DNA of 13,982 bases from NCBI GenBank assembly GCA_009839775.1, contig VXOZ01000001.1:1-13982 (forward strand), given 5' to 3'. Shown one piece after another: positions 6,225 to 13,827 of the stretch. The notes beneath the pieces are model-generated. The model ran no database searches. It worked only from the letters and a program-made list of their open reading frames with translations, and was not told the origin of the DNA. Positions within the stretch are counted from its first letter, which is position 1; every line of letters starts with the position of its first letter. The translations under genes were made by a program, and so were the position numbers. The stretch is from Chloroflexota bacterium. GTDB lineage: Bacteria > Chloroflexota > UBA11872 > VXOZ01.

Positions 6225-7154
6225 ATGGGTCGGATTCGTCTCTCAGTAATCATCGTCTCATACAACACGCGGTCGCTCTTGGCGGACTGTTTAGCGTCTG
6301 TGGCGGCAGAGCCGCGCCCGCCTGACGAGGTCATCGTGGTGGATAATGCCTCCGCCGACGAGAGCGTGGCGCTGGTGCGCGCGCAGTTTCCCCACGTGCA
6401 GCTTATTGCCAATACGAAAAACCGGGGCTTTGCCGCGGCGTGCAATCAGGGGTTGCACGCCGCGAGCGGCGACTTTCTCTGCCTGCTCAACCCGGACACC
6501 CAGCTTTTTCCCGGCGCTCTGGATGCGCTTGCGTCCTTTCTTGAAGCAAATCAAAAGGTCGGCGTGGTGGGACCGACTCTACTCCACGCCGACGGCACAT
6601 ACCAACACGCGGCCTTTCGCTTTCCCACGCTGCCTATGGCGCTCATAGACTTCTTCCCGCTCAATCATCGCTTGCTCAACTCGGGTCTGAACGGGCGTTA
6701 TCCGCTTACGCTCTATGAGCACCCGTTCGCCATGGACCATCCCCTGGGGGCGTGTATGCTGGTGCGGCGCGAAGCATGTGCGGACGTTGGGTTGCTCGAC
6801 GAGCGCTTCTTCATGTATTGCGAGGAGATCGACTGGTGCCGCCGCATCAAGCAGGCGGGCTGGGCAATCATGCACGTGCCCGGCGCGCGCGTGGTGCATC
6901 ACGGCGGCCAGAGCACGCAACAAGCGGCCGGTCGCATGTTCGTGGAGTTGCACCGCAGCCGCTTTCGCCTCTTCGCCAAGCACTACAGTAGACGTTACCA
7001 GTGGGCCGCCCGGGGCATTGTGACGGTAGGCATACTGTGGCAGCTTGCCGCGCAACTGCCGCAGCGGTTGCGTCACTTCCGCGACCAGATTCACCAAGAC
7101 CGCTGGCAAAGCCGCCTGCGCGTGCTGGCGCTCGCCCTCAAGGGCGAGAACTGA
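6225..7154 (+). CDS. GT2 family glycosyltransferase, rhamnosyltransferase (WbbL)-like
   Basis: A 309-residue inverting glycosyltransferase with the GT-A fold, expected to transfer a nucleotide-activated sugar onto a growing surface glycan at the inner face of the membrane. The N-terminus LSVIIVSYNTRSLL with VIVVDNASADES binds the nucleotide. The metal-binding DxD position reads NPD (89-91, in LLNPDTQLF), as is common in WbbL-like enzymes. The acceptor/catalytic region includes MYCEEIDWCRRIKQAGW (197-213) and the HVPGARVVHHGG loop. A hydrophobic stretch near 263-278 may associate with the membrane. The AAGGAG at 6219-6224 directly abuts the ATG, too close for normal use, while GAGGAG at 6201-6206 is 18 bases away, so initiation is unusual. 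The next gene begins three bases after the stop. Donor and acceptor cannot be named. Confidence 0.9.
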   Translation: MGRIRLSVIIVSYNTRSLLADCLASVAAEPRPPDEVIVVDNASADESVALVRAQFPHVQLIANTKNRGFAAACNQGLHAASGDFLCLLNPDTQLFPGALDALASFLEANQKVGVVGPTLLHADGTYQHAAFRFPTLPMALIDFFPLNHRLLNSGLNGRYPLTLYEHPFAMDHPLGACMLVRREACADVGLLDERFFMYCEEIDWCRRIKQAGWAIMHVPGARVVHHGGQSTQQAAGRMFVELHRSRFRLFAKHYSRRYQWAARGIVTVGILWQLAAQLPQRLRHFRDQIHQDRWQSRLRVLALALKGEN

Positions 7155-7157
7155 CCA

Positions 7158-9005
7158 ATGGCACGTACTCCAAATCCTGCTATGAGTGCGCAACCCCGTA
7201 ATTCCCGCGAAAGCTCGCCCCGGCACGGGGCGCGGAATCCATCTTCCTCAGAAGTGCCCACCGGTATCACCGCCGTCGTGCTCACACGCAACGTAGAAGC
7301 CGAAATAGACGCCTGCCTCACTGCCCTGGTCTGGGCCGACAGCATCGTGGTGGTGGATGACTTCAGCAATGATGACACCCGCGCAATCTGCGAACGGAAC
7401 GGGGCCCGCGTGGTTGAACGCAGGCTTGAGAGCTTTGCCGCGCAGCGCAATTTCGCGTTGACACACGTGGGGACGCCGTGGGTGCTCTTCATCGACTCAG
7501 ATGAGCACGTTTCACCCGCGCTGGCGGCAGAAATCCAAGAGGCGGTGCATGATGAGGCTGTTGCCGGGTACTGGATCCCACGCAAGAACCTCTTTGGAGG
7601 ACGGTGGGTCCAACATGCCGGGTGGAGCCCCGACTACCAACTCAGGCTGTTTCGCGTTGCCAAAGGCCGGTACGATCCCTCCCGCTTTGCCCATGAGACC
7701 GTGCTGCTCGACGGTCCTGATAAACACCTTACTGAGCTTCTTATCCACTACAACTATGCTTCAGTGCGGCAATTCCTTGCCAAGCAGCGGCGTTACGCGC
7801 AACTGGAGGCGCGCCGCCTCTGGCTTGACGGCCAGCGTGTGCGCTGGCGCAACTACGTGCTGCAACCGCTGCGCGCTTTCAAGCGCCGGTTCTTCACCTG
7901 GCGGGGCTACGCCGAGGGCTGGCTGGGTCTCGCGCTCAGCGCGGCCATGGCCTATTACGAATGGCGCGCCTACCGGCACCTCGCCGCTTTAGAGCGGGAC
8001 CCTACCACGCGGGTGTGGCAGGAGTTTCGCACTCTGCCGGCAGCAACCTGCGATGTGTCCGTAGTCATTGTCTCGTACAACGTAGCCGACCTGCTCGCCG
8101 CTGCCATCGGGTCGGTCTTGGAGGACCTGGAGCGCGCCGGTATCGATGGCGAAGTGATCGTGGTGGATAACGCCTCGGCGGACGGCAGTGCGGCAGCGGT
8201 GAGGGAGCGCTTTCCTAGTGTGCGCCTCATCACGAATGCCGCGAATGTGGGCTTTGGGCGCGCAGCCAACCAGGGCATGCTCGCCGCCAAAGGTGAGATA
8301 GTGGTTGTTTTGAATCCCGACGCCAGCGTTCATCCCGGCTTTTTCGCTGCGATCAAAGACTACCTGGCCCAAGAGCCGCACATAGGGCTGCTCGGGCCGC
8401 ACATTGTCCACGCGGACGGCACCACCCAGCCGTCGTGCCGCCGGTCGTATACGCTCGCTACGGTGTTCCTGGAGAGTACGCCGCTGCAGTGGTGGTTTGG
8501 CGAAACGCCGGACCTCCGCCGCTTCTACTGCCGCGATCTCGACCCAACGGAAGCGGCCCGGGTTGATTGGGTGGAAGGCGCCTGCCTCATCGCGCGGCGG
8601 GAAGTGCTGAAAGCGGTGGGCGGCTTCGACCCGCGCTTCTTCATTTACTTCGAGGAGACCGATTGGTGCCGGCGGATCAGAGACGCGGGCTGGGACGTCG
8701 CGTACTTTCCCGGAGCACAGGCGCTGCATCACCGGAGCCGGAGCGCCGATCAAGACCTCATTGCCCGCGCCCTGAACTTTCACCGCAGCCGTCACGCGTT
8801 CATGGCCAAGGAGCGTGGCCGTCTGGTTGCGCTGCTGCTGCGGGTCGTCATCGGCCTCTTGTTTGGTTTGTACGCCGCGCAGCAGGCAGCGAAAACCCTC
8901 GTAAAGCGGCAGAACCAAGAGCTCCGGCAGAACGTCGCCATGCTCGCCCATGTGACGTTGTGGTACCTTACCGGCTTCTCGGGGCGGGGACGGCATCCCG
9001 TATAA
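7158..9005 (+). CDS. Two-domain GT2-GT2 glycosyltransferase fusion (WaaE-like plus WbbL-like)
   Basis: A 615-residue protein with two complete GT-A glycosyltransferase domains. Residues 36-285 resemble the WaaE/KdtX type: ITAVVLTRNVEAEI, VVVDDFSNDDT, AAQRNFAL, metal motif DSD (113-115, in FIDSDEHV), SPDYQLRLFR and FAHE. Residues 298-555 are WbbL-like: SVVIVSYNVADLL, VIVVDNASADGS, NPD (386-388), and IYFEETDWCRRIRDAGW (496-512). A hydrophobic helix at about 556-572 and a basic tail may anchor it. The second domain is clearly a paralogue of the preceding gene. The two catalytic sites suggest two consecutive sugar additions by one polypeptide. ATG at 7158 lies three bases after the previous stop, with AGGGCGAG upstream; Met9 (7182) is an alternative. 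Residues 12-30 are encoded by a palindrome listed separately. A perfect single start to stop argues against a frameshift artefact. Confidence 0.9.
   Translation: MARTPNPAMSAQPRNSRESSPRHGARNPSSSEVPTGITAVVLTRNVEAEIDACLTALVWADSIVVVDDFSNDDTRAICERNGARVVERRLESFAAQRNFALTHVGTPWVLFIDSDEHVSPALAAEIQEAVHDEAVAGYWIPRKNLFGGRWVQHAGWSPDYQLRLFRVAKGRYDPSRFAHETVLLDGPDKHLTELLIHYNYASVRQFLAKQRRYAQLEARRLWLDGQRVRWRNYVLQPLRAFKRRFFTWRGYAEGWLGLALSAAMAYYEWRAYRHLAALERDPTTRVWQEFRTLPAATCDVSVVIVSYNVADLLAAAIGSVLEDLERAGIDGEVIVVDNASADGSAAAVRERFPSVRLITNAANVGFGRAANQGMLAAKGEIVVVLNPDASVHPGFFAAIKDYLAQEPHIGLLGPHIVHADGTTQPSCRRSYTLATVFLESTPLQWWFGETPDLRRFYCRDLDPTEAARVDWVEGACLIARREVLKAVGGFDPRFFIYFEETDWCRRIRDAGWDVAYFPGAQALHHRSRSADQDLIARALNFHRSRHAFMAKERGRLVALLLRVVIGLLFGLYAAQQAAKTLVKRQNQELRQNVAMLAHVTLWYLTGFSGRGRHPV
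7201..7238 (+). repeat. Palindrome inside the 5' end of the GT2-GT2 coding region
   Basis: CGCCCCG (7216-7222) pairs with CGGGGCG (7226-7232) around GCA. Outside it, ATTCCCGCG (7201-7209) pairs with CGCGGAAT (7231-7238) except for one bulged base, the two stems sharing two bases. The outer sequence, TTCCCGCGAAAGC and GCGGAATCCA, is typical of the intergenic palindromes whose consensus is TTCCCGCGAAAGCGGGAATCC. Here it is translated as a Ser/Arg/Pro-rich leader before the first GT2 domain. Confidence 0.6.
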
Positions 9006-9006
9006 T
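9001..9006 (+). promoter_or_regulatory. Exact TATAAT -10 hexamer at the end of the GT2-GT2 gene
   Basis: TATAAT overlaps the TAA stop of the fusion gene and lies about 100 bases before the GT4 start. The -35 position at 17-bp spacing reads CTCGGG, far from consensus, and there is no extended -10. It could give a weak internal promoter for the GT4 gene or be chance. Confidence 0.25.
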
Positions 9007-9107
9007 GCACGCGAAGGTGTTGACCACGAAGCAGCGCCGAGACGGTTTACATCCTGTGGCACCACGTCCTACCGGCCGCCAGCTTGGTTGACTCGCTCAC
9101 TGATCCC

Positions 9108-10274
9108 ATGCGCGTACTCTTCATCACAGGTGAATACCCTCCCCTCCAGGGCGGCATCGCCGACTACACGGCGTTGTTGCGGTCCGAACTGCGCGCGCTG
9201 GACGTGACGAGCGAAGTGCTGACCGACTCCGCGTGCGCCAGCACGGAACTGACCGTGCATCCCGTGGTGGGCACGTGGGGCTTTGCCTTTTGGGGAGTGG
9301 CGCAGCAGATTATCAGCGAACGCCGGATCGACGTAGTGCACATTCAGTATCAGACCGCCGCCTTCGACCTGAAGCCGGCCATTAACCTGCTGCCTTGGTA
9401 CCTCCAGCGGTGCTCACCGCGCCCGGCCATTGTCACCACGTTCCACGACCTGAGCGAGCCCTATATCTTTCCCAAGGCGGGCCCCGTCCGCCGCTGGGTA
9501 ACACACATGCTGGGCCGCCATAGCGACGCTATCATCTTCACTACACAAGAGGACAGAGCGAAGTGGAGCGCCGCGGTCGAGACACGTGTGCCAGGCTATC
9601 AGATCGACATTGGGCCGAACATTGCCGAAGTCCCCATCACCGCCGACGAGCGGCAAGCGCTCCGCGCCGCATGCGGCGTCGCGCCAAACGCCTTCCTGGT
9701 AGGCTTCTTTGGCTTCGTCAACGCTACCAAAGGGCTGGATACGCTCTTCATGGCGGTGCGCCGGTTGCGGGATGAAGGCATCCCTGTGCAAGTGCTCATC
9801 GTCGGCGGCAGCGTGGGAGACAGCGATCCATCCAACGCCGTCTATAAGGAGCACTTGGAGCGTCTCATCCGCAGGCTGGATCTGGATATGGGAGATATTT
9901 TGCTCAGCACGGGCTACGTGGAAGCGGCAGAAGCCTCGCGCGCGCTGGCGACCTGCGACGCCGTGGCCCTGCCCTTTACGGATGGCGTTTCCCTGCGCCG
10001 CACGAGCCTGCTGACGGCGCTGGACCATGGCCTGCCGGTGGTGACGACCTGCCCCAAGCAGCCGATCCCGGAATTACAGGAGAGCGGCGCCCTCTTGCTC
10101 GTGCCGCCCGACGACCCACCGGCGCTGAGCAATGCGCTCCGGCGTCTCTACGAGGACCCGGCGCTGGACGAGACCCTCGGCGGCGCTGCCCACCAATTCG
10201 CCCGCCAATTCTCATGGCACCGCATCGCCGAACACACTCTGGCGGTGTACACCGCAGCCTGCCAGCGGAAGTAG
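9108..10274 (+). CDS. GT4 family (GT-B fold) glycosyltransferase
   Basis: A 388-residue retaining glycosyltransferase of the GT-B fold, normal in length. The N-terminal acceptor domain opens with MRVLFITGEYPPLQGGIADYT, where the Gly-Gly loop contacts the donor phosphate, and contains VVHIQYQ (76-82) and the TTFHDLSEPY segment. The C-terminal donor domain has FFGFVNATKGLDTLF (200-214), VLIVGG, then ATCDAVALPF (281-290), GVSLRRTSLLTALDHGLPVVTT and the QESGALLLVPPDDP tail. The usual acidic EX7E position is replaced by a DGVSLRRTS-type motif, as in a known GT4 subset. ATG at 9108 was preferred over TTG at 9084 because the conserved fold begins there; neither has a clear Shine-Dalgarno, so translation may depend on coupling or a leaderless transcript. 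It completes the glycan cluster. Confidence 0.88.
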   Translation: MRVLFITGEYPPLQGGIADYTALLRSELRALDVTSEVLTDSACASTELTVHPVVGTWGFAFWGVAQQIISERRIDVVHIQYQTAAFDLKPAINLLPWYLQRCSPRPAIVTTFHDLSEPYIFPKAGPVRRWVTHMLGRHSDAIIFTTQEDRAKWSAAVETRVPGYQIDIGPNIAEVPITADERQALRAACGVAPNAFLVGFFGFVNATKGLDTLFMAVRRLRDEGIPVQVLIVGGSVGDSDPSNAVYKEHLERLIRRLDLDMGDILLSTGYVEAAEASRALATCDAVALPFTDGVSLRRTSLLTALDHGLPVVTTCPKQPIPELQESGALLLVPPDDPPALSNALRRLYEDPALDETLGGAAHQFARQFSWHRIAEHTLAVYTAACQRK

Positions 10275-10727
10275 CCCCTTCACTTCAACGCCTTAGTGCT
10301 TGACTCGGCCGCAGTTCATGAACGTAACGTATTCACTCTGTGAACATTAGATGAACATCTGCCACGTGGCGTCTTGTGCCCCCGAAGGTGCTTGCCGCCT
10401 TATACTGCGCCGGATCGAGGTGTTTGCGTAGGGATCGGGTGCTGACCTGCGGGGTCTTTCGTTCCCTGTCATAGAGCCAAACTTCGCATCTTTATCCAAT
10501 TGTTAACGTGCCCTCAAATTGCGTTGACCGATTTTAAGACCGCATGCTAATTTCCTCAGTGTTGAACGCTTTACTTTGTTCCGTGTGCGGCTAATCTGGC
10601 ATTGGATTGCACTGGGTGCTTCCTCCCGACCCACGGCAAAAAGAGGAACGGGGACGTGCGCCACGACCAGCATGCCGGGCAAGCAAGAAACAGAGTGCTG
10701 TCGCACCGAAAAAAGGGAGGAAAGGTA
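10275..10727 (+). promoter_or_regulatory. 453-bp pst leader and regulatory region
   Basis: No gene is seen here. From left to right it holds the Pho-box-like array (10318-10356), the perfect palindrome GCCACGTGGC (10361-10370), an isolated TATACT (10401-10406), and a possible promoter TTGACC (10524-10529) with an 18-bp spacer and TAATTT (10548-10553). The latter would leave a leader of about 165 nt before pstS. The translation signal GGAGG (10716-10720) sits seven bases before the ATG. The AT content rises around 10480-10600, as expected for a promoter. No terminator for the preceding GT4 gene was found. Confidence 0.5.
10318..10356 (-). promoter_or_regulatory. Pho-box-like array: GTTCAY units in 11-bp register
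   Basis: Read on the minus strand the hexamers are GTTCAT (10351-10356), GTTCAC (10340-10345), a degenerate unit GAATAC (10329-10334), and GTTCAT (10318-10323). The starts are exactly 11 bp apart. Direct repeats of GTTCA-type units every 11 bp are the known binding pattern of PhoP/PhoB-family response regulators, especially in Gram-positive-type systems. Placement in front of the phosphate transporter operon fits phosphate-starvation control. The orientation is opposite to pstS and the distance to pstS is about 370 bp, which is longer than usual. Confidence 0.65.
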
Positions 10728-11759
10728 ATGACAGCACCGGTTCGGATGAGCAGACGACGGTTTACCTTTGCCGCGGCGGGGTTGGCCGGCTTTGTGCTGC
10801 TGGCCGCCTGCGGGGGCGATGACGGTGACACTGAAGGTGAGCTGAAGGGCGACATCATCGTCGACGGTTCCAGCACGGTCTTTCCGATCACCATGGCCGC
10901 AGCCGAAGAGTTTAGCCTGAAGCACTCCGGCGTGCGCGTCAGTGTTGGCGTTTCCGGCACAGGCGGCGGCTTCAAGAAGTTCGCCGCGGGCGAGACCGAC
11001 ATTTCGGACGCCTCGCGGCCCATCAAGCCCTCCGAGGCTGAGGCCATCGCAGCCGCGGGCTTTGAGTACATTGAAATCCCGGTTGCCTATGACGGATTGA
11101 CCGTGGTCGTAAATCCCGAAAACGACTGGGTGGCCTGCCTGACAGTTGATGAATTGAAGAAGATGTGGGAACCGGCGGCCCAGCGCACAATTACGAATTG
11201 GAACCAGATCCGCGATGGTTTCCCGGACTTGCCTTTGGACCTCTTTGCACCCGGTGTGGATAGCGGCACGTTCGACTACTTCACCGAGGCAATCGTCGGC
11301 GCGGCCCAGTCCAGCCGCGGTGACTTCCAGGCCAGCGAGGACGACAACGTGCTCGTGACCGGCGTTTCGGGCAGCAGGAGCGCCATCGGCTACTTCGGTC
11401 TCTCTTACTACGTGGAAAACACCGATAAGGTCAGGGGTGTGCCGATCGACTCCGGCAATGGCACGTGCGTGGAGCCTACTTTCGCGACGGTCGCCGACGG
11501 CAGCTACCAGCCATTGAGTCGCCCCATCTTCATCTACGTGCGAAAAGATGCGGCGGAGCGTCCGGAGGTGGACGCGTTCATCAAGTACTACCTGAGCCCA
11601 GAGTTCACGCCGCTGATTTCCAGCCCGGAAGTTGGCTACGTGCAGCTTTCCAACGAACTCTATGCGGCGCTTACGCAGCGCTTCGCTGATCGCGTCAACG
11701 GCACGTTGTGGCCGAACGGCGCTGAAGTCGGCGCATCGCTCGACCGCTACATGCAGTAA
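10728..11759 (+). CDS. pstS: Phosphate ABC transporter substrate-binding lipoprotein PstS
   Basis: A 343-residue phosphate-binding protein that captures inorganic phosphate outside the membrane and hands it to PstC/PstA. The N-terminus has a twin-arginine motif (SRRRFTF, 8-14) and a lipobox LAAC with Cys28, so it is predicted to be Tat-exported and lipid-anchored. Phosphate-binding motifs are DGSSTVFPI (46-54), SGTGGGFKKF (76-85), ETDISDASRPI (89-99), and VDSGTFDYF (177-185), followed by SRSAIGYFGLSYY. Cys137 and Cys247 may form a disulfide. The start at 10728 is chosen because GGAGG lies seven bases upstream and the signal peptide begins there; the frame stays open to 10602, but that extension would bury the signal peptide. 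It is the first gene of pstSCAB. Confidence 0.95.
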   Translation: MTAPVRMSRRRFTFAAAGLAGFVLLAACGGDDGDTEGELKGDIIVDGSSTVFPITMAAAEEFSLKHSGVRVSVGVSGTGGGFKKFAAGETDISDASRPIKPSEAEAIAAAGFEYIEIPVAYDGLTVVVNPENDWVACLTVDELKKMWEPAAQRTITNWNQIRDGFPDLPLDLFAPGVDSGTFDYFTEAIVGAAQSSRGDFQASEDDNVLVTGVSGSRSAIGYFGLSYYVENTDKVRGVPIDSGNGTCVEPTFATVADGSYQPLSRPIFIYVRKDAAERPEVDAFIKYYLSPEFTPLISSPEVGYVQLSNELYAALTQRFADRVNGTLWPNGAEVGASLDRYMQ

Positions 11760-11832
11760 GGATTTGACGCTGGCTGAGGTTAAGCAGCACTACAGTTGCT
11801 GGTTGCCAGTAGATCAGTAAAGACGCTACCGA

Positions 11833-11875
11833 CACTCTCTTGCACGGAGAGTGCCAGGGCCGGCCTTCCGGGCAC
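11833..11875 (+). terminator. Intercistronic hairpins between pstS and pstC
   Basis: In the 208-bp gap, CACTCTC (11833-11839) pairs with GAGAGTG (11847-11853), and the overlapping GTGCC (11851-11855) pairs with GGCAC (11871-11875) around a GC-rich centre. The two stems share bases and so are mutually exclusive as full structures. No T-run follows, so this is more likely an attenuator or mRNA-stabilising structure that lets pstS be made in excess over the membrane genes than a full terminator. Confidence 0.45.
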
Positions 11876-11967
11876 GGTGCGCCCAAGAAGAGGTCAACCT
11901 GCAAAATTGAACTGATAGCGAGCACGGCTATAGCACGACGCTGAAAGTTGTGAAGAGAGGAGCTTCG

Positions 11968-12909
11968 ATGGCTGAGGACGTATCCCCGTTCTCGCACTAC
12001 CCGTCGCGCAGTGACATGAGCAAACGGGCGAGCCGTAACTTGAAGGAGGAAGCCATACGCTATGCTCTCCTGGCAACGGCAACGCTCTCGATTGTCACGA
12101 CCTTCGGTATACTCTTCTCGCTCACGGGAGAAACGCTGCTCTTCTTCAGCGAAGTATCGATTATCGAGTTCCTTACCGAGACGGAATGGACCCCGCTCTT
12201 CCTCATCAAGAAGTTCGGCATCTGGCCGCTGGTTACGGCCACCGCGCTTGTTGCCTTCATCGCGCTGGCAGTGGCTATTCCCACGGGACTGCTGATCGCC
12301 ATTTATCTCAGTGAGTTTGCCAGTCCGCGCGTGCGCGACGTCATCAAGCCCGTGCTCGAGGTGCTGGCCGGCGTGCCGACGGTGGTCTACGGCTACTTCG
12401 CGCTCACGTTAGTGACGCCTATACTGCAAGAGTTCATTCCCGGCATGCGCATCTTCAACGCGTTGAGCGCGGGCATCGTGATGGGCATCATGATCATTCC
12501 GATGGTTGCCTCCTTGAGCGAGGATGCCATCGGCGCGGTGCCCCAGGCCCTGCGCGAAGGCGCGTACGGACTGGGCGCGACACGCTTCGAGGTGGCGCTG
12601 CAAGTTGTGGTACCGGCGGCGCTTTCCGGCATCGTGGCTTCGGCGGTGCTGGCGCTCTCACGGGCCGTGGGCGAGACGATGATTGTTTCTATCGCTGCGG
12701 GACAGAACCCCACCTTTACTCTCGACCCCCGCGTGCCCATCGAGACCATGACGGCCTACATCGTACAGGTGAGCCTCGGGGATACGCCCTTCGCCTCCCT
12801 TGAATACCGCACAATCTTTGCCGTGGGTACCATGCTCTTCTTCTTGACCTTTGCCATGAATATATTCGCTCACTGGTTTGTGCGCCGATTCCGCGAGGAG
12901 TACGACTGA
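11968..12909 (+). CDS. pstC: Phosphate ABC transporter permease PstC
   Basis: A 313-residue membrane protein forming half of the phosphate channel with PstA. Six hydrophobic segments can be seen, at about 32-54, 87-113, 128-150, 163-183, 217-237 and 285-305. The cytoplasmic coupling (EAA) loop, SEDAIGAVPQALREGAYGLG (184-203), contacts PstB. Conserved PstC-type sequence includes EVLAGVPTVVYGYFAL and SRAVGETMIVSIAAG. The start at 11968 was chosen over GTG 11950 because GAGGAG (11957-11962) precedes it at a good distance. The N-terminal 25 residues before the first helix are polar and basic. The stop overlaps the pstA start (TGATG), indicating translational coupling. Confidence 0.95.
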   Translation: MAEDVSPFSHYPSRSDMSKRASRNLKEEAIRYALLATATLSIVTTFGILFSLTGETLLFFSEVSIIEFLTETEWTPLFLIKKFGIWPLVTATALVAFIALAVAIPTGLLIAIYLSEFASPRVRDVIKPVLEVLAGVPTVVYGYFALTLVTPILQEFIPGMRIFNALSAGIVMGIMIIPMVASLSEDAIGAVPQALREGAYGLGATRFEVALQVVVPAALSGIVASAVLALSRAVGETMIVSIAAGQNPTFTLDPRVPIETMTAYIVQVSLGDTPFASLEYRTIFAVGTMLFFLTFAMNIFAHWFVRRFREEYD

Positions 12910-13805
12910 TGGCTGAAGATTCCAGTGCCCTGGACCGCGGCGCGCCGGTCTTCAAGGCGAGCATGCAGTGGCGGCGTCTCAAGTCCCACTTCTTCGTGGT
13001 CTTGGGATTGCTCAGCGTATTGCTGGGCATTGTGACGCTTCTCGTGCTCTTGGCGGACGTGATAATTCAGAGCACCGGTTGGCTCGATTGGCAGTTCTTC
13101 ACCAGTTTCGATTCCCGGTTCCCGGAGCGCGCTGGCATCAAGGCGGCGCTCTTCGGCACGCTCTACATGATGGTCTTTACGATGCTCATGGCCGTGCCGC
13201 TAGGGGTCATGACGGCCATCTACCTGGAAGAGTACGCGGGTGATAACTGGTTTACGCAGTTCATCCAGGTGAACATTGCCAACCTGGCCGGAGTGCCTTC
13301 CATCGTGTACGGTTTGCTCGGCCTGCAGGTGTTCGTGCGCTGGATGGAGATGGGACGCAGCGTGCTGGCGGGTTCATGCACCATGGCGCTTCTGATTCTG
13401 CCCATCATCATCGTGGCTTCCCGTGAGGCGATACGTGCCGTGCCGCCGAGCATGCGGGAAGCTTCCTTTGCCGTCGGCGCTTCCAAATGGGAAACCGTGC
13501 GCCATCACGTCTTGCCATACGCTTTGCCCGGCATGCTCACCGGCGCCATTCTGGCAGCGGCCCGCGCCATCGGCGAAACCGCGCCGCTCATTACCATCGG
13601 CGCCCTCACCTTTGTGCCGTTTCTCCCGGAGCATCCCCTGGATCGCTTCACCGTGCTGCCGATACAGATCTTCAATTGGGTCTCACGCGCGCAGTCCGAG
13701 TTCCATGACCTCGCAGCAGCCGGCATCATTGTATTGCTTGTCGTCCTGATTGCACTCAATTCCGTAGCTATCTATCTCCGTCAACGTTTACGCACGCGGT
13801 ACTAG
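12909..13805 (+). CDS. pstA: Phosphate ABC transporter permease PstA
   Basis: A 298-residue membrane protein, partner of PstC in the phosphate channel. Hydrophobic segments lie at about 27-53, 79-105, 122-143, 154-171, 205-230 and 270-290. The EAA coupling loop is SREAIRAVPPSMREASFAVG (171-190), followed by ASKWETVRHHVLP. The family signature AARAIGETAPLITIGAL (217-233) is present, as is ANLAGVPSIVYGLLGL. The start codon shares one base with the pstC stop (TGATG), so it is translated by coupling. The gap to pstB is 22 bp. Length is normal and no residue is obviously missing. Confidence 0.95.
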   Translation: MAEDSSALDRGAPVFKASMQWRRLKSHFFVVLGLLSVLLGIVTLLVLLADVIIQSTGWLDWQFFTSFDSRFPERAGIKAALFGTLYMMVFTMLMAVPLGVMTAIYLEEYAGDNWFTQFIQVNIANLAGVPSIVYGLLGLQVFVRWMEMGRSVLAGSCTMALLILPIIIVASREAIRAVPPSMREASFAVGASKWETVRHHVLPYALPGMLTGAILAAARAIGETAPLITIGALTFVPFLPEHPLDRFTVLPIQIFNWVSRAQSEFHDLAAAGIIVLLVVLIALNSVAIYLRQRLRTRY

Positions 13806-13827
13806 CTTGCGAGAAGGGAAGAACAGT

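Noticed and set aside
7989..9065. 358-codon minus-strand frame over the double GT2 gene
   Set aside because: Shadow of the second GT2 domain; no recognisable protein features and no ribosome site.
10466..10472. CTGTCAT, identical to an enterobacterial Pho-box half site
   Set aside because: No second half site follows at 11 bp, so it is probably chance; the GTTCAY array upstream is far better supported.
10602..10727. 42-codon upstream extension of pstS
   Set aside because: It would place a hydrophilic stretch before the Tat signal peptide, and the strong GGAGG site points to ATG 10728.
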